This document shows positions 1 through 7,109 of a stretch of DNA of 49,716 bases, piece by piece (the first letter of the stretch is position 1; each line of letters opens with the position of its first letter). The position numbers were made by a program, and so were the translations under genes. Source of the DNA: Oscillospiraceae bacterium (GTDB taxonomy: Bacteria; Bacillota; Clostridia; Oscillospirales; Oscillospiraceae); NCBI GenBank assembly GCA_009782435.1, contig WRJA01000005.1:1-49716 (forward strand), read 5' to 3'. The notes under the pieces are model-generated. The model did no database searches. It had not been told where the DNA came from and was given only the letters and a program-made list of their open reading frames with translations.

Positions 1-1933
1 GTCCTCTTTGGACGGCGCCCTGGAGGATTTTGTCCGGAAATATCCCCGTGTCACAAAGCCCTTCCAGGAGGCGATTCGTCGGGAATGCGAACAGGCGGCC
101 AAGGCAAAAGCCAATGGTTTTACTCTTGCCCGCGTAAAAAGACTCACCAAGAACCTTTTTGGCCTAAGCGACGAGGCTGTGCGGATATGCGAATACGCGT
201 TTATTGTCGGAAATTTCGGCAAAGTGGAAAGGTATTTTGAGGATAGCCTTGAAATTCATTCGTACGCGTCAAGACACCTGATGATGAAGATCCTAGATAT
301 CCCGGTCTCGCGCTATAGCGCGTCCATCAAGGAACTGACGGACAGCGGCATTATTGAAGCCGGGTCTTGCATGTTCCGTCTACAGGACGAACTGGCGGCA
401 CTCTGGCAGGATGAAAAGGGCGCAAACGTCGAGAAGCTGTTTTGCCGTCCTCTTGCAGGGGAAACGCTGCCTCTGGCGAACTTCAGGCTCCCTGCCGGCG
501 ATATTGCCCGCGTCACATCGCTGCTGGAAACGGACAGCAAGCTGCCGGTGCATATTCTGCTGTACGGCGTGCCGGGAACAGGCAAAACCACCTTTGTCCG
601 CAGTCTTGCCGCCGCTTGCAAGGTCAAGGGCTGGGCGGTTCCCTGCCGTGACGATGATGACGAAAATGATCGCCGCGTTTCCTTGCGCGCCTGTCTGCAC
701 ATGGCCTCCCGGCATAAGGGCTCGTTTGTGCTGGTTGATGAAGCTGAGCGCATGCTGAACACGGATATGTTCCTATATCAAAATACCCAGCAAAAAGCGT
801 GGCTCACCGGCTTGCTGGAGGAACCGGAGCGACGGATCATCTGGATTGTCAACGATATTGACTTTGTCGATCAGGCCGTGCGCCGCCGTTTCACGTACAG
901 CATCCATTTCGAGGAACTCGGCAAACGGGAGCGGCGTTCGGTGTGGCAGCAGATTCTCGCGCGGCATCGTGTGCGCATGTCCGAAGCGGAGATTGAAAAG
1001 CTGTGCGAAGCGTACAAATCACAGGCAGCGGTGATTGAGGCCGCTGTCGTGCGGAGCAAGGAGATCGGCGTCAAGAAAACGGAGTTTGCCGCCAGCGTGG
1101 AAGGCTTTTTACGCGCCCACAATACCTTGCGCCGCAACGGCAGCAAGGAGCGCGTCAAGAAAGCGGAAGTCGGGCCGGACTACAGCCCGGAAGGCGTGTG
1201 CATGGAAGGTTCGGTGGAAGAACTGCTGCAAGCCAGCCGCGAGGCTGATGCCGAACTGCGGGAAAAGAACATCCTTCCGCCGGCAAGCGGCAATATGCTT
1301 TTCTACGGCCCTCCGGGCACGGGCAAAACCGCCCTTGCCCGCTACATCGCCAGGGAATTGGACAGGGAATGCGTGGTCAAACGGGCAAGCGATCTGCTCA
1401 GCAAGTGGGTGGGGGAGTCGGAAAAACAGGTGGCGGACGCTTTTGCCCGCGCGGAACATGACGGGGCCGTGCTGGTAATCGACGAGGCCGACAGCTTCAT
1501 TTATTCCCGCGACAGGGCGCAGCGTTCCTGGGAGAGCACCCTGGTGAACGAATTTTTGACCGCGCTTGAGGAATGCCGGGGCTTTTGCATTTGCACCACC
1601 AACAGGCGCGACACGATGGACGCCGCCGCCATGCGCCGTTTCAGCGTCAAAGTCGCGTTCACCTATGCGCGGCCGGAACAGATCGCGGCGCTCTATGACA
1701 AGCTGCTGGCCCCGCTGTGCACGACAGCCATGCCGCCCGACTTGCGGCGGGAATTGCTGGCCCTGCCGCGCCTGGCGCCGGGAGATTTTCATGTTGTGCG
1801 CGCGAGTTGCGCGGGCAGGTTCGGCAGATCCGCGACAGCTCTTTCGCATGAGCGGCTCGTTGCCGCCCTGCGAAAGGAGCAGTCGCTCAAGCTGCGTGAA
1901 GAGGAAGGGGGGCGGATGGGATTTTGTGGATAG
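1..1933 (+). CDS. Tandem AAA+ ATPase, 5' end cut by window
   Basis: Two AAA+ modules sit in one chain, so it is probably a hexameric ATP-driven remodelling machine. Module 1 has a Walker A GVPGTGKTT near residue 188 (counting from the TTG at 8), a Walker B LVDEAE and an RRRF arginine-finger segment. Module 2 has YGPPGTGKTA near residue 434, LVIDEADSF and MRRF. The N-terminal ~150 residues are helical and look winged-helix-like. The reading frame is open to base 1 with no ribosome binding site before the TTG at 8, so the true start lies upstream. Codon use is strongly G/C-ending (gcc, cgc, ctg), unlike the genes from 2.9 kb onward, which suggests horizontal transfer. It lies upstream of a broken serine recombinase. 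The substrate is unknown. A defence or mobile-element role is possible but not shown. Confidence 0.85.
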   Translation, partial: SSLDGALEDFVRKYPRVTKPFQEAIRRECEQAAKAKANGFTLARVKRLTKNLFGLSDEAVRICEYAFIVGNFGKVERYFEDSLEIHSYASRHLMMKILDIPVSRYSASIKELTDSGIIEAGSCMFRLQDELAALWQDEKGANVEKLFCRPLAGETLPLANFRLPAGDIARVTSLLETDSKLPVHILLYGVPGTGKTTFVRSLAAACKVKGWAVPCRDDDDENDRRVSLRACLHMASRHKGSFVLVDEAERMLNTDMFLYQNTQQKAWLTGLLEEPERRIIWIVNDIDFVDQAVRRRFTYSIHFEELGKRERRSVWQQILARHRVRMSEAEIEKLCEAYKSQAAVIEAAVVRSKEIGVKKTEFAASVEGFLRAHNTLRRNGSKERVKKAEVGPDYSPEGVCMEGSVEELLQASREADAELREKNILPPASGNMLFYGPPGTGKTALARYIARELDRECVVKRASDLLSKWVGESEKQVADAFARAEHDGAVLVIDEADSFIYSRDRAQRSWESTLVNEFLTALEECRGFCICTTNRRDTMDAAAMRRFSVKVAFTYARPEQIAALYDKLLAPLCTTAMPPDLRRELLALPRLAPGDFHVVRASCAGRFGRSATALSHERLVAALRKEQSLKLREEEGGRMGFCG

Positions 1934-2057
1934 GTTTACTCTGCTGCTCAAAGCTTTTGAAAATTTTCTCTCGTAAAAAGTTCGTCAAAGATTACGGAAT
2001 CTGAAACGGCGCTCTTCCATACTACTCTTTGAGTAAGCGAAAGTAAGGAGTATGGTC
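1934..2057. other. Intergenic gap between the AAA+ gene and the recombinase remnant
   Basis: About 120 bases with no gene, terminator or promoter that I can support, apart from the AAGGAG at its right end that serves the recombinase fragment. The missing N-terminal two-thirds of the recombinase would have lain here, so the gap probably marks a deletion or insertion junction. Confidence 0.5.
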
Positions 2058-2648
2058 ATGAGCAGGCAAAGAAAAGATACATTCTTTGAGCCCCACGCTG
2101 ATGCGGGAATTACCGAGCGCTTGATCGCCGCCATTGAAGCCGGGGTCGTGACTGAAACAACAAAGTCGCGGCTGGTAGAACTGGAAGCCGAACGCGCAAA
2201 CATAGAAAAGGGCATCACAAAGGAAAAGATCGCCACGCCGCACCTCGACCGGGATCAGGTTGTTTTCTTTTTGGAACGGTTCAGGGACGCGGATATGGGG
2301 GAGGATAAACACCGGGAACGGCTTGTAAAAACATTCCTGAACTCGGTCTTTTTATACGACGACCCGGACGACCCGAAAAAGGGAAAACTCGTCCTGTGTA
2401 TGAACTACACCGACGAGTACGGTCAATTAGGTAAGATCACGCTTCCGATAATGGAAAACGCTGTATTTCACGGGGGCGGTGGCTGTTCAAGTTTTGCGCC
2501 GTCGTCCGCACCAAAAGGAAGCCCTGTAGTTTCAATAGCTACAGGGTCATTTTTTATGCTTGTTTCAGAGCCGATATCCTTTTGTTTGCCCATAACAGAT
2601 TTATTGGTATTGACTTTAACACTTGCAGGTCGCATTGCTAAACGATGA
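2058..2648 (+). pseudogene. Large serine recombinase, C-terminal remnant
   Basis: The protein matches only the C-terminal part of Clostridial large serine recombinases: the coiled-coil segment around ELEAERANIEKGI, then a stretch like the family's ending (RLVKTFLNSVFLYDD, then CSSFAPSSAPKGS). The catalytic resolvase domain with its serine, and the zinc-ribbon part, are absent. About 120 bases separate it from the AAA+ gene, and no recombinase sequence is visible there. The ATG at 2058 has a good AAGGAG seven bases upstream. An ATG at 2052 is in frame but too close to that site. A fragment could still be translated, but it cannot recombine DNA. A terminator-like hairpin lies inside its 3' part. 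Confidence 0.7.
2522..2555 (+). terminator. Hairpin plus T-run in the recombinase 3' end
   Basis: CCCTGTAG at 2522-2529 pairs with CTACAGGG at 2539-2546 around a 9-base loop and is followed by TCATTTTTT. It resembles a Rho-independent terminator for the recombinase transcript. The formally open frame runs on through it, so the last ~35 residues of that frame may not be native protein. Confidence 0.55.
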
Positions 2649-2650
2649 AC

Positions 2651-2678
2651 TTGACAAACAACGTTGCTCCGGTATAAT
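2651..2678 (+). promoter_or_regulatory. Consensus promoter for tRNA-Cys
   Basis: TTGACA at 2651-2656 and TATAAT at 2673-2678 are both perfect sigma-A hexamers, separated by 16 bases. The next gene is tRNA-Cys at 2771, so the leader to be removed is about 85 bases. Perfect boxes are typical of stable-RNA promoters. Confidence 0.75.
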
Positions 2679-2770
2679 TAAGGCCGAAACGGGAAAAGCG
2701 GCAACGGAATAAAAGAAGGTCCGGATTCGACCGGCAGACGGCTTCTGAGCCGGAAAAATCAATTTAACGG

Positions 2771-2845
2771 GGCGCCATAGCCAAGCGGTAAGGCAGCGGA
2801 CTGCAAATCCGCGATCCCCCGGTTCAAATCCGGGTGGCGCCTCCA
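2771..2845 (+). tRNA. tRNA-Cys (anticodon GCA)
   Basis: The acceptor stem GGCGCCA (2771-2777) pairs with TGGCGCC (2835-2841). The anticodon stem GCGGA/TCCGC encloses loop CTGCAAA with anticodon GCA at 2803-2805. The T arm carries GGTTCAAATCC. The discriminator base is T2842, as expected for cysteine tRNA, and the CCA end is encoded (2843-2845). It lies directly after the recombinase remnant, so it could have served as an attachment site. Confidence 0.97.
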
Positions 2846-2853
2846 AAGAAAAT

Positions 2854-2888
2854 GCCTGCAGTTGCAATAACTGCAGGCGATTATTTTA
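2854..2888 (+). terminator. Terminator after tRNA-Cys
   Basis: GCCTGCAGTT (2854-2863) pairs perfectly with AACTGCAGGC (2869-2878) around a 5-base loop and is followed by GATTATTTTACT. It ends the tRNA transcript nine bases after the CCA. Confidence 0.75.
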
Positions 2889-2906
2889 CTCAAATTCAAC
2901 GCATTC

Positions 2907-4112
2907 TTATTCGCCGGCGACAGGAGTCGAGGCTTCGTCCCAAAGGTGTTTCGTTTCGCGCATATATCGGCTTGTCACATTGAGAAATCTGTGCTTTTCA
3001 GCGACAGTGCCTCTGCCGCCCACAGGGTCATTCCAAGTGACGTCCGTGCAGTACCATTCGCCGTCTATTCTGACCATGTTCCAAGCGTGTTCTTCGCCCG
3101 TGGCGGTATATGACCCCTTAACGGTGATACACTCGATCTCAAGCATATCCATTAACAGTTGAAATGTTGAAGAGTAGCCGGAACACACGGCTTTTTTATT
3201 GATTATTGCACCGTAAGGATTGTCATTATCGGGATCGGGGCTTGCGTCCGGGGAATTGCTGTGAACTTCTTGGTCATAGTCCACCCAATCGACGATCCAA
3301 TCGTTCACGGCAGTTTCTTTTTCGAAATCATTCATATTCTCGTCGATTATCGCGCCTGTTATTTCAAGGCAGGCTTCCAAAACACGAGCGCTTTTTTCCG
3401 ACAGGCCTGTATTGTCACCGCTGCGCCACGCTTTTAAGACAGCGTCCGAATCAAAAATATTTTCAACGATAATGTCGTTTTGGGGCGGCTCTTCAGCGTC
3501 ATGCAGCGGGTCGGACGCCGGTCTTTGCGTCGGTTCCGGAAGGGGCGGAGTTTTTTCGACCGGAGGCGGCGATATGATTTTTTCTTCATTTATAACCGGA
3601 GGACTGTCGCTGAAACACGCCGTAAATACCGCTTCGGCTATTTGAGGTTCTCTGCATATCAAAAGCGCGACATAATTGCCGTTGTTGACTACTGAGCCGT
3701 TTGCGAGTATGGCGGCTTGTTCGGGCGCATAGCCCGTGAAAGCGTATTCGCGTTGTTGTTTGTATTCCGTAAGAGTATCTTTTACATACTTGACGCTTGC
3801 GTTGTCCGAGAGCAAAAAGACGGCGATCTCATCGGCCGCCATTCCCTCGGCATAGCGGATCGCTCCGGCTGTGATCGAATCAACAGCGTCGGACTCGAAC
3901 CGGTAAATGTTTCTGAGATATTCTTCGAAGTAATCATCTTCCGGCATGAGGGGCCGCAGTGCTGAAATGCCGTCCTGCGCCGTTATGATCGCTTTGGCTA
4001 TCTGGTCGGGAGAGTATGCCGTATAGCTTTTTGAAGCTGAGCCGCAGGAAGCAAGAAAAAGAATTGCCGTTATCGCAAATATAACAGTTTTGACAGTTCG
4101 CCTAAATTTCAT
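2907..4112 (-). CDS. Transglutaminase-like domain lipoprotein
   Basis: The predicted lipoprotein has signal sequence MKFRRTVKTV followed by a hydrophobic stretch and lipobox LASC, with the lipidated cysteine at residue 23. The C-terminal third is a transglutaminase-core fold with a Cys-His-Asp triad: Cys in AVCSGYS (~308), His in EEHAWN (~342) and Asp in CTDVTWNDP (~356). Such extracellular domains act as cysteine peptidases or amidases, but the substrate is unknown. The region between (residues ~165-210) is Pro/Glu-rich and looks like a spacer. I chose the ATG at 4112 because AAGGA lies seven bases upstream and it gives a normal signal peptide. An upstream ATG at 4169 overlaps the glnS stop (ATGA) but would add 19 charged residues ahead of it. 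Probably co-transcribed with glnS. Confidence 0.85.
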   Translation of the reverse strand: MKFRRTVKTVIFAITAILFLASCGSASKSYTAYSPDQIAKAIITAQDGISALRPLMPEDDYFEEYLRNIYRFESDAVDSITAGAIRYAEGMAADEIAVFLLSDNASVKYVKDTLTEYKQQREYAFTGYAPEQAAILANGSVVNNGNYVALLICREPQIAEAVFTACFSDSPPVINEEKIISPPPVEKTPPLPEPTQRPASDPLHDAEEPPQNDIIVENIFDSDAVLKAWRSGDNTGLSEKSARVLEACLEITGAIIDENMNDFEKETAVNDWIVDWVDYDQEVHSNSPDASPDPDNDNPYGAIINKKAVCSGYSSTFQLLMDMLEIECITVKGSYTATGEEHAWNMVRIDGEWYCTDVTWNDPVGGRGTVAEKHRFLNVTSRYMRETKHLWDEASTPVAGE

Positions 4113-4165
4113 TTTCCTGTCCTTATTCCGATGTTGGGCCTTGAAATCCCGTTTATCGGCGCTTA

Positions 4166-5836
4166 TCATCGCGCCGCGGTATTGTAGCTGTCTTTCAGCG
4201 CGACCGAACGATTGAACACCAAGCGGCCCGCGCGGGAATCTTTGCTGTCCGGAGAGAAATACCCGAGTCTTAAGAATTGGAAAGCCATGGGGGAGCTCGC
4301 CGTTTCAAGCTTTTTTTCCATTTTGCAGCCGGTCAATGTCTTAAGGGAATCGGGGTTTATAAATTTTGTAAAATCTTTGTCGGCGCCGTCGGGATCGGGG
4401 TCGAGGAACAGATTTGAATACAGCCGCACTTCGGCGTTTACGCAGTTTCCGGCGTCCACCCAATGTATGGTGCCGCGAATCTTCCGGCCGTCCGGAGTGT
4501 TGCCGCCGCTTGTTTCCGGATCATACTGAGCCGTTACGGCCGTGATGTTGCCCTCGCCGTCTTTCAGACAGCCGGTGCATTTTACGATGTACGCGCTTTT
4601 CAGGCGTACCTCATTGCCCGGATACAGCCGGTTGTATTTTTTTTCCGGCGTCTCGGTAAAATCGTCGGCTTCGATCCAAAGTTCACGGGAAAACGTGACA
4701 AAACGCTCTCCGGCCGACTCGTTTTCCGGATTGTTCTCGATTTTGAATTCTTCGGTTTTTGTTTCCGGATAATTTGTGACTATCAGTTTAAGGGGCTTTA
4801 AAACCGCCATAACGCGTTCGGCGTTTTCGTTGAGGTCTTCTCTGAGGCAATGCTCGAGAAAAGAGTATTCAACGGTGCTTGCCGCTTTTGAAACGCCGAT
4901 TCGTTCGCAAAAATTACGCAATGAGACAGGAGTGAATCCGCGCCTTCGCAGTCCGCTTAGAGTCGGCATACGGGGATCGTCCCAACCGGAAACATATCCC
5001 TCGTCGACCAATTTTCGCAGCTTGCGCTTGGACATTACGGTATATGTCATATCCAGCCGGGCAAATTCTGTCTGCCGCGGTTTTGCAGGCAATGTGCAGT
5101 TGTTTATCACCCAGTCATAGAGCGGTCTGTGATCTTCAAACTCAAGAGAACACAAGGAGTGTGTTATGCATTCCGCGGCGTCCTCGATAGGATGGGCAAA
5201 GTCGTACATCGGATATATGCGCCGGTTGCCGCCTGTGCGGTGATGAGGCGTGCTGTTGATACGGTACAAGACCGGGTCGCGCAGGTTGAAATTGCCGGAT
5301 GAAAGATCGATCTTTGCGCGCAGTGTCATAGCGCCGTCGGGAAATCCTCCGTTTTTCATACGCTCGAAGAGAGCCGAATTCTCCTCCGTCGGCCTGTCTC
5401 TGTAAGGGCTTATCGCCGGTGTGTTTACGTCGCCGCGATACTCGCGCATTTGTTCGGGCGACAGTTCGCACACATACGCGAGGCCCTTTTTGATCAGTTC
5501 CGTCGCGCACTCATACATCAGATCGAAATAGTCTGACGCGTAATAGAATCTGTCTCCCCAATCGAACCCCAGCCATTGAATGTCCTCTTTTATCGCGTCG
5601 ACATACTCGACATCCTCTTTAGCCGGGTTAGTGTCGTCCATCCTGAGGTTGCATAAACCGCCGTATTTTTTTGCCGAGCCGAAATCGATGCAAAGGGCCT
5701 TGCAGTGGCCAATGTGCAGATAGCCGTTGGGTTCGGGCGGAAAACGGGTGTGTACGGTTTTTCCCTCGAAACGCCCTCCGGGGCCTGTGTCTTCTTCAAT
5801 AATATCGTGAATAAAGTTTCCGGTCTGCTCGTCCAT
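4166..5836 (-). CDS. glnS: Glutaminyl-tRNA synthetase
   Basis: Charges tRNA-Gln with glutamine in the cytoplasm. It is a class I synthetase of 556 residues, close to the family's usual length. The HIGH motif is in GYLHIGH (residues 38-44), with PPEPNG just before it, and the second signature appears as VMSKRKL, the form usual in GlnRS. The C-terminal half carries the two beta-barrel anticodon-binding domains. The ATG at 5836 gives the normal N-terminus (MDEQTGNF). Reading farther upstream would add 37 atypical residues overlapping the promoter. AAGGA lies 12 bases upstream of this ATG, a rather long spacing. Direct GlnRS implies that Gln-tRNA need not be made by amidation. GlnRS is patchy among Firmicutes. 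Confidence 0.97.
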   Translation of the reverse strand: MDEQTGNFIHDIIEEDTGPGGRFEGKTVHTRFPPEPNGYLHIGHCKALCIDFGSAKKYGGLCNLRMDDTNPAKEDVEYVDAIKEDIQWLGFDWGDRFYYASDYFDLMYECATELIKKGLAYVCELSPEQMREYRGDVNTPAISPYRDRPTEENSALFERMKNGGFPDGAMTLRAKIDLSSGNFNLRDPVLYRINSTPHHRTGGNRRIYPMYDFAHPIEDAAECITHSLCSLEFEDHRPLYDWVINNCTLPAKPRQTEFARLDMTYTVMSKRKLRKLVDEGYVSGWDDPRMPTLSGLRRRGFTPVSLRNFCERIGVSKAASTVEYSFLEHCLREDLNENAERVMAVLKPLKLIVTNYPETKTEEFKIENNPENESAGERFVTFSRELWIEADDFTETPEKKYNRLYPGNEVRLKSAYIVKCTGCLKDGEGNITAVTAQYDPETSGGNTPDGRKIRGTIHWVDAGNCVNAEVRLYSNLFLDPDPDGADKDFTKFINPDSLKTLTGCKMEKKLETASSPMAFQFLRLGYFSPDSKDSRAGRLVFNRSVALKDSYNTAAR

Positions 5837-5890
5837 GCTTATGATCGTTCCTTTCAGTGCTGACGCGGACAAACCGCCGCCCGCCTTGTG

Positions 5891-5919
5891 ATTATACATC
5901 AGTTTTTTTGTATTTACAA
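5891..5919 (-). promoter_or_regulatory. glnS promoter
   Basis: On the minus strand, TTGTAA (5919-5914) and a perfect TATAAT (5896-5891) are 17 bases apart. Transcription would begin about 50 bases before the glnS ATG. Its -35 box overlaps that of the divergent plus-strand promoter. Confidence 0.65.
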
Positions 5920-5941
5920 TAACAGGGCCGTAATATATAAT
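5913..5941 (+). promoter_or_regulatory. Promoter of the trxB-trxA-valS operon
   Basis: TTTACA (5913-5918) and a perfect TATAAT (5936-5941) are 17 bases apart. The expected start of transcription is near 5948, which leaves a short leader before the reductase gene. The -35 box shares five bases with that of the glnS promoter on the other strand, so the two polymerases probably cannot bind at once. Confidence 0.7.
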
Positions 5942-5995
5942 GACCAATAATGTAAAAAAGTTCAGTGTATCAAAGCGGAAAGGCGGGGGTCACAT

Positions 5996-6841
5996 ATACC
6001 GGACATAATAGTAGCAGGCGGCGGCCCGGCGGGGATTTCCGCAGCTCTGACCGCGAGAAACAGAGGCAAATCGGTTGACATAATAAGCACAAACCCGGAA
6101 GAATCGCCGCTGTGCAAAGCGAGCTCGATCGACGATTATCCCGGTTTTCACAGCGTGACCGGAAAGGATTTACTGCGAAAAATGACCGATCACGCGCAAG
6201 CCTCGGGAGTGAAATTTACAACCGGCCGTGTGCTGAGCATATCGCCGATGGACGAAGGCTTATGGGTTTCCGCCGGGGGAGGCATCTTTGAATGCAAAGC
6301 GGTGGTTTTAGCTTTGGGCGTGAGTCTTACCGGCGTTTTTCCCGGAGAACGCGAATTTCTCGGCAATGGAGTCAGCTACTGCGCCACCTGCGACGGTATG
6401 CTGTTCAGAAAAAAGCGCGTCGCTGTTTTGGCTATGTGCAAAGAAGCCGAACATGAGGCGGAGTTTTTAAAAAGCATCGGCTGCGAGGTCATGTATTTTA
6501 ACGAGCCGAAAACTTGCGAGATACGCGGAGAAACAACAGTCAGGGAAATATCCGTCGACAAGACGGTATATCCCGCGGACGGAGTTTTTATTTTCAGAAA
6601 CAATGTCGCGCCCGACATACTGATACCCGGAATTTCGCAGAGCGACGGGCATATCGCGGTCGACGAAAACATGAGTACGGATATTCCCGGCGTTTATGCC
6701 GCCGGTGATTGCGCGGGCAAGCCGTACCGGATAGCCAAAGCCGTGGGGCAGGGCAGTATCGCGGGTTTGTCGGCTGCCGAATTTATTGAAAAAGGGAGGG
6801 ACAGAAGTGCCGATAATACATTTGACAACCGAAAACTTTGA
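5996..6841 (+). CDS. trxB: Thioredoxin reductase-like flavoprotein without NADPH motifs
   Basis: A FAD-dependent disulfide reductase that probably reduces the thioredoxin encoded next to it. From 5996 it has FAD motif GGGPAG (residues 8-13), redox pair CATC (129-132) and C-terminal FAD motif GVYAAGDC (232-239). The NADPH motif GxGxxA is replaced by LAMCKEAEHEA (~145-155), and the HRRxxxR motif is also missing. The length of ~281 is below the usual 310. This pattern matches the ferredoxin-dependent flavin thioredoxin reductases known from Clostridium, so ferredoxin may be the electron donor. No ATG, GTG or TTG lies in frame between the stop at 5948 and the FAD motif. I propose ATA at 5996, behind GGCGGGGG. 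The first in-frame ATG (6155) would remove the FAD motif. Its end overlaps trxA by 35 bases. Confidence 0.85.
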   Translation: MPDIIVAGGGPAGISAALTARNRGKSVDIISTNPEESPLCKASSIDDYPGFHSVTGKDLLRKMTDHAQASGVKFTTGRVLSISPMDEGLWVSAGGGIFECKAVVLALGVSLTGVFPGEREFLGNGVSYCATCDGMLFRKKRVAVLAMCKEAEHEAEFLKSIGCEVMYFNEPKTCEIRGETTVREISVDKTVYPADGVFIFRNNVAPDILIPGISQSDGHIAVDENMSTDIPGVYAAGDCAGKPYRIAKAVGQGSIAGLSAAEFIEKGRDRSADNTFDNRKL

Positions 6842-7109
6842 AGAAACCGTTTCCGAGGGAAAATGTCTTATTGATTTTTGGGCCGATTGGTGCGGGCCGT
6901 GTAAAATGCTTGCCCCGGTCATTGAAAAAATCAGTGAAAAATACGAAGGTTCCGTTAAGGTATGCAAGGTGAATGTCGATGAAGAGGGAGAACTTGCGAC
7001 ACGCTTTAAGATCATGAGCATACCGACGGTCATGGCGTTTTCGGACGGCAAGGAAACCGGAAAAACCGTGGGGGTAAAACCGCAGGCGGAGTTGGAAAAA
7101 CTGTTATGA
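6807..7109 (+). CDS. trxA: Thioredoxin
   Basis: A small cytoplasmic dithiol protein of 100 residues with the canonical WCGPC active site (residues 28-32) and the cis-proline in SIPTVMAF. It passes electrons to targets such as ribonucleotide reductase and peroxiredoxins. The GTG at 6807 has AGGGAGG seven bases upstream. The in-frame ATG at 6786 adds MKKGGTE and has no such site. The gene overlaps the reductase gene by 35 bases and valS by four (ATGA), so the three are probably translationally coupled. The reductase is most likely its direct partner. Confidence 0.96.
   Translation: MPIIHLTTENFEETVSEGKCLIDFWADWCGPCKMLAPVIEKISEKYEGSVKVCKVNVDEEGELATRFKIMSIPTVMAFSDGKETGKTVGVKPQAELEKLL

Noticed and set aside
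1109-1951. Long minus-strand frame of 280 codons opposite the AAA+ gene
   Set aside because: It is a shadow caused by high GC; it has no known motifs, whereas the plus strand shows complete Walker motifs.
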